Assembly (NCBI GenBank): GCA_910574835.1
Contig: CAJTDE010000001.1
Span: 372,001-436,000 of the forward strand
DNA: 64,000 nucleotides
Origin: Clostridia bacterium
GTDB taxonomy: Bacteria; Bacillota; Clostridia; Lachnospirales; Lachnospiraceae
Direction: 5' to 3'
The notes beneath the pieces are model-generated. The model was not told the origin of the DNA. It saw nothing but the letters and a program-made list of their open reading frames with translations, and did no database searches. Positions within the stretch are counted from its first letter, which is position 1; each line of letters opens with the position of its first letter. This document shows positions 26,522 through 34,441 of this stretch, piece by piece. A program made the translations under genes and the position numbers.

Positions 26522-26989
26522 TCACATTCCTCCATCCCAAATATCGATTCCCGGCTCCGGATTCCACTCCACGGTATTCACAAGCCGCTGCCAAAGAACA
26601 CGATAGCGTCCGCCGCCTTCCTGTGCCTTATCACTATGCTCCACAATAAGAAGCAATTGCTGAACTTCCTGTACCTCTTCCTTTAGCTCCCACAGCCCCT
26701 GTTCCGGAATCTCGGCCCTGCCGGCCAGAAGATCCGCATCCAGATCGGCAAGCTGTTCCTGAAGCCTTCCCTCCGCCTCATAGTAGGCCGCTGCAGTCGC
26801 AAGCGCTTTGCGGCTCATCCGCACATCCGACATGGCGGACACCAGGGACAGCACTCCAAAAGTAGTAAAGGCCAGCGTCATTACAATCAAAAGGATAGAC
26901 GCCATGCCGACGCCGGCTCCCTTAGACATTCCCAAATCCTCTTCTTCCCTGTCCGGAGGCGCTTTCCACCGCTCTGTCTTTTCACTCAT
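26522..26989 (-). CDS. Single-span pilus-associated protein (PilX-like position)
   Basis: The protein has 155 residues. A charged 28-residue N-terminus precedes one hydrophobic segment (about 28-52, GMASILLIVMTLAFTTFGVLSLVSAM), then a helical region (YYEAEGRLQEQLADLDADL). The arrangement, a cytoplasmic tail, one helix and an extracytoplasmic helical domain with YYxAE, resembles PilX/PulK-type minor pilins without a clear leader-peptidase site. It lies between the pseudopilin-like gene and pilT. The role is inferred from order only. Confidence 0.65.
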   Translation of the reverse strand: MSEKTERWKAPPDREEEDLGMSKGAGVGMASILLIVMTLAFTTFGVLSLVSAMSDVRMSRKALATAAAYYEAEGRLQEQLADLDADLLAGRAEIPEQGLWELKEEVQEVQQLLLIVEHSDKAQEGGGRYRVLWQRLVNTVEWNPEPGIDIWDGGM

Positions 26990-27016
26990 AGGCTCACCCT
27001 TTCTTTCCCTCTATCG

Positions 27017-27466
27017 TCATCCCGGTACATACCTGGCTGTCTCAAGCTCCGTATAAGTCTTTCCATCGGAAATCCCATTCACAAATACCCGGATATGACA
27101 GAGCATTCCTGCTTCCGTGTCATCCGTCCACAGCTCTGCCCGGACCTCATAGAAGGCGGACTCTAAAGATACCGGCTCCATTTTACTGCCGCAGCCCCTG
27201 CGAAAGGTACGTACATTTCCGCCGGATTCCTCTTCCTTCCAGCCATTTTCCGGGGAAAACAACTGTTCCGGCTGTTGGGGACACTCCTTCCATTGCTCCA
27301 GCAAGTCCTCAGCCAACACCATTCCCAAGGTCTGTCCCCGGCTCTCTTCACTTATCAAATGCGCTTTCACAAAGACCTGCACCAGCACCGCAGAGGATAG
27401 GGCAAAGAATAGAATCACCAAAACCAGCTCCACCAGCGCCGGATTTCTCTTTTCCGCCATTTTCAT
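27017..27466 (-). CDS. Pseudopilin-like protein
   Basis: The protein has 149 residues. A short basic leader is followed by NPALVELVLVILFFALSSAVLVQVF, which has the class III prepilin layout with Glu at position 5 after a possible N/P cleavage junction; the canonical Gly and Phe are missing. The C-terminal domain contains one Cys pair region (RRGCGSK, MLCHIR) and a beta-rich end. ATGA overlap links it to the preceding gene. It probably forms part of a type IV pilus-like filament or its base. The unusual cleavage site leaves the processing enzyme open, and no prepilin peptidase is in the window. Confidence 0.68.
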   Translation of the reverse strand: MKMAEKRNPALVELVLVILFFALSSAVLVQVFVKAHLISEESRGQTLGMVLAEDLLEQWKECPQQPEQLFSPENGWKEEESGGNVRTFRRGCGSKMEPVSLESAFYEVRAELWTDDTEAGMLCHIRVFVNGISDGKTYTELETARYVPG

Positions 27467-27939
27467 ACTGATTCCCCTTCTATATATAAGTGCAGACTGC
27501 GCTCGTCTCCTTTGGAATCTGCCGCATATAATACCAGATGCCCCGTATCTGTCTCTTCTATCCGAAATTCGGAAAGCTCCATCAGCTTCTCGCCCATCCC
27601 CGGTGAAAGAGGCTGCTCGCTGGCCTGATAAAGCTCCCGAAGCGCACCGTCATAATAATAAATACGGGTTTCATACCCTTCTACGGCAGAGGCAAGCACC
27701 AACACCTCTAACCCATCCTTTTCCTCTATACAAACACTTCCCGAAGCCCTTGTACTCATCCGTACCTTATTTGCCACATAGGAAAAGGAGGAACGAATCT
27801 CCGTATTCTCATTGCCCGTGGATACAATATTTTTATAAACACGTGCTCCTATCACCACAAGCAGCAGAGAAAACAGGGCGAAGATCCCATATATCAGAAA
27901 TGTAAGCAGCCCGTTCACCGCATGTTTTCCTTCTCTCAT
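27463..27939 (-). CDS. DUF4860-type single-span pilus locus protein
   Basis: The protein has 158 residues from the ATG at 27939, which has GGAG 7 bases upstream; the GTG two codons earlier overlaps the previous gene. One N-terminal membrane helix (about 10-33, GLLTFLIYGIFALFSLLLVVIGARVY) is followed by a beta-rich domain (SFSYVANKVRMS... IYYYDGALRELYQASEQ). This resembles the DUF4860 family found with type II/IV pilus genes in clostridia. It may be a minor pseudopilin. Confidence 0.68.
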   Translation of the reverse strand: MREGKHAVNGLLTFLIYGIFALFSLLLVVIGARVYKNIVSTGNENTEIRSSFSYVANKVRMSTRASGSVCIEEKDGLEVLVLASAVEGYETRIYYYDGALRELYQASEQPLSPGMGEKLMELSEFRIEETDTGHLVLYAADSKGDERSLHLYIEGESV

Positions 27940-27941
27940 GC

Positions 27942-28280
27942 TCACTCTCCGTTCTCTGTCTCTCCCAGGCGAATCACCTTAACGCGGGGCTTGATATTCT
28001 CTGCAAATATCTCATAGCTGACAGCGTATTGATCAAAATCAACCTGTATTCCATAATTCTCTATCAGGTACTGCATACTCTCCGGATACCTTCCTTCCAT
28101 AGCATAACAGTTCACCACAGCCTGATTAATCACATCCGTAAGAAGCTCTTGCTGCTCGCTCCGGGCAGTCTTTTCCATTCGGCTGCTGCCCACATGCAAG
28201 AAAACAACCGCACAAAAGAAGATTCCCAGAACCGCTGCCCAGCGTATCACATGCTTCCTTTTTCTTTTATACAAATGCAT
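27942..28280 (-). CDS. Small single-span protein of pilus-like operon
   Basis: The protein has 112 residues. A very basic N-terminus (YKRKRKHVIR) is followed by one hydrophobic helix (about 13-30) and a soluble domain with NCYAMEGRYPESMQYLIENYGI, a wording seen in pseudopilin globular regions. It starts after GGGAGG. It lies directly after the gspF-like gene and overlaps no other gene. It is probably another pseudopilin-like subunit. Confidence 0.65.
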   Translation of the reverse strand: MHLYKRKRKHVIRWAAVLGIFFCAVVFLHVGSSRMEKTARSEQQELLTDVINQAVVNCYAMEGRYPESMQYLIENYGIQVDFDQYAVSYEIFAENIKPRVKVIRLGETENGE

Positions 28281-28313
28281 GGGCTTCCTCCCTTTTGTCC
28301 TCTTTCCTCAGGA

Positions 28314-29363
28314 TCAACCGATAGACATCATTATGCTCACCAGAGGAAGCATAACAGACAGCAGGATTCCTCCGATGATCAGGGTCAAAACCGCCACCAG
28401 CGCCGGCTCAATCCAGGATACCAGCCGATGAATCCCTTCCTCTACTTCCCTTCCATAGATTCCGGAAATACGCTCCATTACCTGATCTGTTTGTCCTGCC
28501 TCTACTCCCACACGAATCATCTTCTGATGGAGCGGTTCAAACATATCAGCCTGCTCAATAGCCGCTGCGAAATCTCCGTTCTGCTCCATAAGCTCCCGGC
28601 ACCTTTTTGCCTTTTTTATATTGCGCTGATCCGGAATCAATTCCGGAATCAATTCCAAGGCATGCTCCAAATGATAACCGCTGTTCAGCACCATTGCAAT
28701 CACATCCGCAAACCTCTGGGCCGCCTGTTTATCCAAAAGACGGCGCACAGACGGCAGCAGCTGGCTGAGCCGGAAAAGCTGCTGTCTCCCGCCAAGACAC
28801 CAGATAAGGAAGAGCGCCAGCGCCAATGCCAAAAAAACTGCGGTCGCAATCAAGACAACACGCCCTGCAACGACGCCGCCGGATAAAACCATACTTTCTG
28901 TGCCTGCAAGACCGGCTCCCAGGCTTAAAAACACCTCTGTAAATACCGGAAGCACACGAAGTACCAGAACCCCAATCACCGCCGTCATTAAAACTACCAG
29001 CACGAGAGGGTAGGTCACCGCACTTCGAATCGACGCCTGCATCCGGCTTTCCCTCTCATAATAATCACTCAGAGCTTCCAGCACGTGATCCAGCTCTCCC
29101 GAGGTCTCGCCTACCTGAATCATATGTACCATATACTTTGGAAAAAAATCTGCCGCTTTTACTCCTTCGTACAGGCTTCCCCCGTCCCGCACGCCTTCAT
29201 AGATCTTCTGAAAGGCCGCGCCATAAGGCGTCTCTTTATAATTGCGGTACAAAACCTCCATCCCGTCATACAGAGGGATACCAGCCTTCAGAATCATTGC
29301 CACCTGCTGGCAAAACAGGGATACCTCTGCCGCCGGCAAGCTTTTCAACCTCTTATTCTCCAT
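28314..29363 (-). CDS. Type II secretion/type IV pilus inner-membrane protein GspF/PilC
   Basis: The protein has 349 residues. Two T2SSF domains are visible: about 12-135 (FCQQVAMILKAGIPLYDGMEVL) and about 215-340 (RFADVIAMVLNSGYHLEHALEL), each followed by hydrophobic segments, with three membrane helices in all. It is the polytopic platform protein of pilus or secretion machines that docks to the cytoplasmic ATPase. In this operon it follows the transglutaminase-like lipoprotein and precedes the pseudopilin-like genes and pilT. Confidence 0.92.
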   Translation of the reverse strand: MENKRLKSLPAAEVSLFCQQVAMILKAGIPLYDGMEVLYRNYKETPYGAAFQKIYEGVRDGGSLYEGVKAADFFPKYMVHMIQVGETSGELDHVLEALSDYYERESRMQASIRSAVTYPLVLVVLMTAVIGVLVLRVLPVFTEVFLSLGAGLAGTESMVLSGGVVAGRVVLIATAVFLALALALFLIWCLGGRQQLFRLSQLLPSVRRLLDKQAAQRFADVIAMVLNSGYHLEHALELIPELIPDQRNIKKAKRCRELMEQNGDFAAAIEQADMFEPLHQKMIRVGVEAGQTDQVMERISGIYGREVEEGIHRLVSWIEPALVAVLTLIIGGILLSVMLPLVSIMMSIG

Positions 29364-29381
29364 CTTGATTCACACTCCCCT

Positions 29382-30308
29382 CTAATACTGTCGTTCTTTT
29401 GTATAATTATCTTCCTTATAGGAAGAGGCCGGACCAAATGTCGGATCCATCCATATCCATTCCCCATCTATATAGACCTGATTCCAGGCATGATAGATGT
29501 TATCCGGCTGCACATATCCAATGGCCAGCCGCACAGGAACATTTTGCGCCCGAAGCATAGATGCAAAAAGCGCGGCATAATCAAAACAGATGCCCTTGCG
29601 TTCCTCCAATGTCGCATCTACATCCGGAAGATAGCCTTTCTGTACATTGGCCGCCTTATCGTAATCATAAGTAAGATACTCTACGATATAATCATAAATA
29701 CATTCTGCCTTATCCGCATCGGAGGTCAAATCCGCACACAAATCATAGGAAAGCTTTACCGCATTCTTATCATTTGTGTACCACACATACTGGCTGGGAT
29801 ACAGGTATACTCTGTTGGTATCTGTCATCTCAACCTGCACCTCCGCATAGGCAATCGGACTGTAACTTGTTCCCTCCACTTGCTGGTAAACCTGAACTCT
29901 ATAGGTTCCGTTTCCCATCTGGAGAGGATATACCTCATATTCCTCCTCCTGGTTTAAATCATAGGTATACACTTCTTCGTCCAGGGAAACCTGCGCCTTG
30001 AGACGCGTATCCGAAGGAATGCCTTTTACCATGATGTAGCCGTCAGCCGTATGGCTGGCATCTACCGTAACGCCATTGTCCTCAAAGACAATCTCTCCGG
30101 ACGCCTCCGGAACAGGTATATCAATAGGCCCTGTGTAAACAGAGCCTGGTTCTATCACTCGAAAATCCCCCTGCGAGTCTGGCAGAGGGCTTTTTGCTTC
30201 TACTTCCTGTATATTATCTTTTGGTAACAGCTCCTCAGCGGAGGTCTTTTTGCAGCCGGTCAGAAGACACAGGGCTGTCAGAAATACCATCCAAATCCTT
30301 AAACCCAT
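29382..30308 (-). CDS. Transglutaminase-like domain lipoprotein
   Basis: The protein has 308 residues. The ATG at 30308 has GGGAGG 6 bases upstream and starts a lipoprotein signal with lipobox LLTGC (Cys about 20). The transglutaminase/protease-like core near the C-terminus carries the catalytic Cys in ERKGICFDYAALFASMLRA, His in IYHAWNQVYI and Asp in WIWMDPTF. The start lies 74 bp inside the end of the upstream regulator gene, a long overlap that suggests coupling. It may cross-link or cleave extracellular partners of the pilus-like system; the substrate is unknown. Confidence 0.85.
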   Translation of the reverse strand: MGLRIWMVFLTALCLLTGCKKTSAEELLPKDNIQEVEAKSPLPDSQGDFRVIEPGSVYTGPIDIPVPEASGEIVFEDNGVTVDASHTADGYIMVKGIPSDTRLKAQVSLDEEVYTYDLNQEEEYEVYPLQMGNGTYRVQVYQQVEGTSYSPIAYAEVQVEMTDTNRVYLYPSQYVWYTNDKNAVKLSYDLCADLTSDADKAECIYDYIVEYLTYDYDKAANVQKGYLPDVDATLEERKGICFDYAALFASMLRAQNVPVRLAIGYVQPDNIYHAWNQVYIDGEWIWMDPTFGPASSYKEDNYTKERQY

Positions 30309-31557
30309 TCTTTTCCTCCCACTCTGCCACCCGATTAAAATCTTCAAAATTCTTCTTGTCATTTTCCGGTATATCGGCTATGGTTGCCACACGATAATTC
30401 ACATGTACACGACGGCTGCTTATCTTCTTTCGAAAGCAGGAGTCAATACGGCTGGTTGCAATTTGACAATCCTCTCGGCGAATCCCTGTAAGCAATACCA
30501 GATATTGACTTACATTATAGCGCGTAAATGCGTCTCCCCGGCGCAGTGTTATCTGAATAGCCTCTGCCAGGCTTACGGAAATATCCTTTAGAGTCTCCGA
30601 CTCCTCCGCCCGTCTCTGCCGCTCATCTAAAATGGTGCAGAGCAGCAGATAGACAGACTGTCCCGTTCTCTCCATCGTCCGCACAATGACACGGTAAATA
30701 TCCATAAAGCTTGGATATGTACAATAATAAGCGCCTGTCTCTTCCGGTTCCTCCCTGAGCATCTGCTGGATCTCATGCAAATTACCTGTATTTAACTGAA
30801 TCTGATTGCTCATCTGGCGAAAGCACTCTACCATCCGCTCTGACGGAGACATATCCAATTCGTCAAAGTACATCTCCGTAGTTCTCTCATAGAGTGCCAT
30901 AGCTTCCTTGGGACGTTCCAGGCCCAGCAGACATTCGATCTGATAAATCTGCCATTCATCGAAAGGATATAGAGCAGCCGCCTGACTGCAAAGCTCTAAA
31001 AGCTCCGCATATTCTCTGCGCTGCTTCATCTTCTGGCATACTTCCTCCAGCGCTGTAAAATAAAGGTGCTGAAAATGAGCTCCTGCAACGATTGCCCATT
31101 CTTCCCCGGACAGCGCCGGCAAAAAATATCCTTTATAATAATAGCATGCCTCTTTTAAAAGTTCAAGCCTTCGCTCCGAATTTGTCTGCTCAGCCTGGGC
31201 CAAAAGATGCTCAAAATGTACCGCATCCACTTCCACCGGAAAAGAGCTGACAAACCGATAACGGCCGCCTTCCGTGTTTATATACTGTTCTTTGGGCAAT
31301 TCCGTATTTTTTAACAGCCTGCGCAAATGAAAAACCGTCACACGCAGATTATTTGCCCGATCTCCTTCCATGTCACTGTCGTACAATCGCTCCATAAGCT
31401 GCACTCTGGTCAGTCCCTGATGTCCTGCATACAGAAGCAGCTGTAAAAGCTGTAATACCTTGGTGGTTTGATTTCTGCCCAATTGTATCATCTTTCCTTG
31501 ATAGGTCATAACGAAGTCACCAAGCATCTGTACCTTCAGACAAATTTCATTCTCCAT
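30235..31557 (-). CDS. BTAD/SARP-like transcriptional regulator with degenerate GGDEF-like C-terminus
   Basis: The protein has 440 residues. The architecture equals that of 9572-10753: winged helix (about 8-100, QMLGDFVMTYQGKMIQLG... LTRVQLMERLYD), BTAD helical repeat domain (about 105-255) and a C-terminal cyclase-like region (LRRGDAFTRYNVSQYLVLLTG) in which the GGDEF position reads NVSQY. ATG start after AAAGGGG. It is the first gene of the pilus-like operon and has its own promoter at 31684-31712. An activator role for the downstream genes is inferred from position and family. Confidence 0.86.
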   Translation of the reverse strand: MENEICLKVQMLGDFVMTYQGKMIQLGRNQTTKVLQLLQLLLYAGHQGLTRVQLMERLYDSDMEGDRANNLRVTVFHLRRLLKNTELPKEQYINTEGGRYRFVSSFPVEVDAVHFEHLLAQAEQTNSERRLELLKEACYYYKGYFLPALSGEEWAIVAGAHFQHLYFTALEEVCQKMKQRREYAELLELCSQAAALYPFDEWQIYQIECLLGLERPKEAMALYERTTEMYFDELDMSPSERMVECFRQMSNQIQLNTGNLHEIQQMLREEPEETGAYYCTYPSFMDIYRVIVRTMERTGQSVYLLLCTILDERQRRAEESETLKDISVSLAEAIQITLRRGDAFTRYNVSQYLVLLTGIRREDCQIATSRIDSCFRKKISSRRVHVNYRVATIADIPENDKKNFEDFNRVAEWEEKNGFKDLDGISDSPVSSDRLQKDLR

Positions 31558-31683
31558 AGTCGACCCCTTTTGGAAATTTTTTTGTATCCTCTCAAAAAAC
31601 TCTTATTTGCAGAGGGCTGTCCGATACCTCAGCCTGTGTATAGACAGTATCTCTTAATTCATTATTTTAAAACCAGCTCGGTA

Positions 31684-31712
31684 ATTATACCATATAATAT
31701 ATGGAAGTCCAA
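31684..31712 (-). promoter_or_regulatory. Promoter of the BTAD regulator / pilus-like operon
   Basis: On the minus strand TTGGAC (31712-31707) and a perfect TATAAT (31689-31684) are 17 bp apart. The leader to the ATG at 31557 is about 120 bases. The sequence between 31713 and 31828 is AT-rich with no other feature I can support. Confidence 0.7.
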
Positions 31713-31828
31713 TTGATTTGTTAATTTTATGTATAAAAACTTACTGTAAAAGTATAAAAATTTACCACTTCGTCATTGCTATAACAAAATATTTCTATTT
31801 AATTCTTATTTTTTACAATTTCCCGAAG

Positions 31829-31866
31829 GATAAAAAATCCCCGCCGCGTCACCGCAGCGGGGATTT
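31829..31866 (-). terminator. Intrinsic terminator
   Basis: Arms AAATCCCCGC / GCGGGGATTT (31835-31844, 31857-31866) are followed on the minus strand by a T-rich run. It would stop leftward transcripts from the padR/membrane protein operon before they reach the BTAD regulator promoter; such transcripts would run antisense to the small gene at 32096. From 31867 to 32080 nothing else is supported. Confidence 0.72.
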
Positions 31867-32095
31867 CACTAAAGGGGAGGATATAAGTAATTCGTTTCTC
31901 TTTTGTCTAATTCTATTATGACCCGTTATTCCGGCTTTATACAAAAAAGTTGAAAATTTCTATACTTCTTTTTAAAGATATGTTATCTTAGAAGCAACAG
32001 CGGAATCTGCCCTCGGCAGCTTTTGTCCGGGGCATGAATCCAATATACTCTTTCACGCTGTCAGGCGAACCCCGCAAAATAACAGGAGGCATCCC

Positions 32096-32293
32096 ATGTT
32101 AAAAAAACTCAAACGCATCCTTGCCCTCACAGGCGCTCTGCTGTTAGCAGGCATGTATCTTATCACTTTTGTTCTCGCCTTCACGGACCCCACGGCCTCC
32201 AAGGACTGGCTCAAAGCCTCTCTTGTATGTACCGTTGTGATTCCCTGCTTTCTCTATGCCTACATTCTTGTATACCGGTATCTGAAAAAATAA
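32096..32293 (+). CDS. Small two-helix membrane protein
   Basis: The protein has 65 residues with AGGAGG 6 bases upstream of the ATG. Two hydrophobic segments (about 9-30 and 43-60) flank a short FTDPTASKDWLK loop, and the ends are Lys-rich. It is the only plus-strand gene in this part of the window, convergent with 32298. I do not recognise the family beyond a general small membrane protein of Lachnospiraceae. Confidence 0.75.
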   Translation: MLKKLKRILALTGALLLAGMYLITFVLAFTDPTASKDWLKASLVCTVVIPCFLYAYILVYRYLKK

Positions 32294-32297
32294 GCTG

Positions 32298-33479
32298 CTA
32301 TTTCTTTTCTGTCACTACCGTGTCAAACCGGTAAGCGGAAAGCACCAGCCCTGCAAGAACGGCGCTGCCCGTGATGCTGACGAATCCCTCCGACACAAAG
32401 GGCAGATTGCCGAACATACCGAATCGGTGTCCAAAATTCCCCAGGACATAAAGCAGGCCCTGGACACTGAGAGCCAGGCTTCCCCCAAGGGCTGCCAGCC
32501 TTCCCAGACGGTTGCGGATTTGAAATGCTGTTGCAAACAAAAGCCCATACATGGAAAAAACCGCCAAAAGCAAAATTCCGGCCGGTATCCGCCCGTATTT
32601 CATAAACCAGCGGAAAATCCAATAATTTTTCCCATAGCTCTGCGGAACCACATCATCCAAAAATATTGAAAAGTCCGCTTCCTGGTACTGCATCTTATAC
32701 TCCGCATATCCCTTTCCTACCATATAAAGCATCATGCCAAGGCCGGAAACAAGCAGAGCCAGGACGGAAGTGTAGATATATGTTTTCAAAACAAACTGTG
32801 AGCTGTTCACCCACAGTAAAAATACCAGAAATGCCCCCGTAGCAGATAAAGCCGTAAGCCACCGATGCCTTCCATGATAGAGCAGCACTGCCATAACCGG
32901 AACCGCTGCCTGAAAAATAAGAAATATAACTGTAGGGCTGAATATCCGGCATGGATTAAACAACATTACGGGACTTGATATCATAACGTCTTCAAAAAGA
33001 CGGCGGCCTGCCTCTGAGTGAATCAGCATATAGAACCCACCCAGAGCCGTAAACAATACGGTCAGCTTTCCCGCATGTTTCAGCAAGAGCGGGTAACCGT
33101 ACCGCATGGAGAGCACAAGTACCAACAGGCCCCACAGTATACATATATTTTCGCTTCCTCCAAATCCTCCGTACTGCTGCCGGTTTCCCGCCGCTGCCAA
33201 TGCCGTAAGTATGAGGATCGCTGCCAATAGAGGCTTTGCGATTCGAAGATGATGAGTCTCATTCATCTGAATCCCAATCACCGAGGCGTCTCCCATGTCA
33301 CGGATGGCTTTCTCATATGCCTCGTCCTCCTCGATGCCATATTCCATATAGATCTCCGCCTTATCCTCCACGTGAGCGCGCAGCTCTTCATTTACCGCCG
33401 CATGAATGGGCTTGTAGGCGATCTGTTCATCCACATCCTCCAGAAAATGATTTAACCGTTCCTGCTGCTCAGAGCGCAA
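32298..33479 (-). CDS. Membrane protein with N-terminal permease prefix (DUF1700-like) domain
   Basis: The protein has about 393 residues. The start is taken as TTG at 33479, 8 bases after AGGAGG; a GTG at 33488 abuts that site. The N-terminal 85 residues (QERLNHFLEDVDEQIAYK... EELRAHVEDKAEIYMEYGIEEDEAYEKAIRDMGD) match the permease prefix domain 1 that accompanies PadR regulators. About nine hydrophobic segments follow. It overlaps the padR gene by about 10 bp, so the pair is one operon. It may be a regulated membrane protein of unknown transport function. Confidence 0.82.
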   Translation of the reverse strand: MRSEQQERLNHFLEDVDEQIAYKPIHAAVNEELRAHVEDKAEIYMEYGIEEDEAYEKAIRDMGDASVIGIQMNETHHLRIAKPLLAAILILTALAAAGNRQQYGGFGGSENICILWGLLVLVLSMRYGYPLLLKHAGKLTVLFTALGGFYMLIHSEAGRRLFEDVMISSPVMLFNPCRIFSPTVIFLIFQAAVPVMAVLLYHGRHRWLTALSATGAFLVFLLWVNSSQFVLKTYIYTSVLALLVSGLGMMLYMVGKGYAEYKMQYQEADFSIFLDDVVPQSYGKNYWIFRWFMKYGRIPAGILLLAVFSMYGLLFATAFQIRNRLGRLAALGGSLALSVQGLLYVLGNFGHRFGMFGNLPFVSEGFVSITGSAVLAGLVLSAYRFDTVVTEKK

Positions 33480-33807
33480 GGGACACACCTCCTGTCATTA
33501 TGCTGCGGATCGCATTCTCATAGACTTCCCACTCCTCCTGCTTTTGCCGAAGCAGCTTTCCTCCCTTTTTTGTGAGACGATAATACTTCCGCTTCCGTCC
33601 TGTCTCGGCCTGGCTCTCATAGCTCTCCACCGCCTCCTGCTCCTCTAAGGAATGCAGAATCGGGTAAAGCGTTCCCTCCTTAAGAGAAAATACCTGGTTG
33701 CTCCGCTCTTCCAGCTTTCGAATCATCTGATATCCATACATATCCTCTTCCTCCAGAAGCTTCAGAAGAAGCATGGCCGTGCTCATCGCCATCATCCTTT
33801 TATCCAT
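33469..33807 (-). CDS. PadR-family transcriptional regulator
   Basis: The protein has 112 residues. The ATG at 33807 has AGGTGA upstream. The winged helix has LLLKLLEEEDMYGYQMIRKLEERS and FSLKEGTLYPILHSLEEQEAVESY, typical of PadR. PadR repressors control genes in their own operon in response to phenolic acids, drugs or membrane stress; the ligand here is unknown. Its mRNA leader carries a 15-bp minisatellite (33889-33948). Confidence 0.92.
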   Translation of the reverse strand: MDKRMMAMSTAMLLLKLLEEEDMYGYQMIRKLEERSNQVFSLKEGTLYPILHSLEEQEAVESYESQAETGRKRKYYRLTKKGGKLLRQKQEEWEVYENAIRSIMTGGVSLAL

Positions 33808-33888
33808 AAGAATCACCTGTCCTTTCTTTCCACTTAGGCTTGAACTTCATTAGAAAATACTATTTTCCGCTCTGTCCCTTCTTCTTGC

Positions 33889-33948
33889 TATGCTTTGATC
33901 TCTTACGCTTTGATCTCTTATGCCTTGATTTCCTATGCATAGACTTTC
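33889..33948. repeat. 15-bp minisatellite in padR leader
   Basis: Four direct 15-bp units of the type TATGCTTTGATCTCT occur between the padR promoter and its start codon. The first two units differ by one base; the later ones decay. Copy-number change would alter the length of the 5' untranslated region. Confidence 0.75.
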
Positions 33949-33957
33949 TATGTATTT

Positions 33958-33986
33958 ATAATACCTCCATAATCTAGGTATGTCAA
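33958..33986 (-). promoter_or_regulatory. Promoter of padR operon
   Basis: On the minus strand a perfect TTGACA (33986-33981) and TATTAT (33963-33958) are 17 bp apart, giving a transcript with a leader of about 145 bases before padR. The remainder of the gap up to 34312 holds no gene I can support. Confidence 0.85.
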
Positions 33987-34312
33987 GAAATGATTGACAC
34001 TTATTCCAAATTAATGACTTCCGATTTTTATTTTCCATATGAATCATGACTCTGTTTATGCCGGATTCAATAAAGTTATATCTGCTTTTCCTGTTCACAT
34101 CAATTAATAACCGCCCCCATGAAATCACCCCCACGAAATCGCTTACATATTTTTCCACAAATCGCTTGCACTTTTCTTCTGTCTGTGTTACCATATCTTC
34201 GTAATCTTACGGAAAGTATTTCTGCTTTCTGTTTCCCAAAGAAAAAGTCAGATTCTTGAACTGTTGATGCTTAGCTAATTAAGCCGTCTATTGTTCATGT
34301 AAGTAAAAAAGT

Positions 34313-34358
34313 GTTACTGTCCACACATCCCGCGGAATCGTGGAGTGCGAACAGTAAC
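34313..34358. repeat. Short palindrome of the GTTACTGT family
   Basis: Arms GTTACTGT / ACAGTAAC enclose a 30-base loop with a CAC...GTG inner part. Related short dyads lie at 41751-41779 and 52497-52523. Confidence 0.55.
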
Positions 34359-34398
34359 AAAAAAGTGAGTGTGATGCCTATGAATGCCTTTTACGGTC

Positions 34399-34427
34399 TT
34401 GCAGGATAAACAAGAAAACCGTATAAT
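34399..34427 (+). promoter_or_regulatory. Promoter-like element before Rpn pseudogene
   Basis: TTGCAG (34399-34404) and TATAAT (34422-34427) are 17 bp apart, immediately before the ribosome binding site AGGAG at 34431. The very short leader makes this uncertain. Confidence 0.45.
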
Positions 34428-34441
34428 GAAAGGAGAACAAA

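Noticed and set aside
33850-34194. Minus-strand ORF of 114 residues upstream of padR
   Set aside because: It covers the padR promoter and the 15-bp repeat in the leader, has no clear ribosome binding site and resembles no family.
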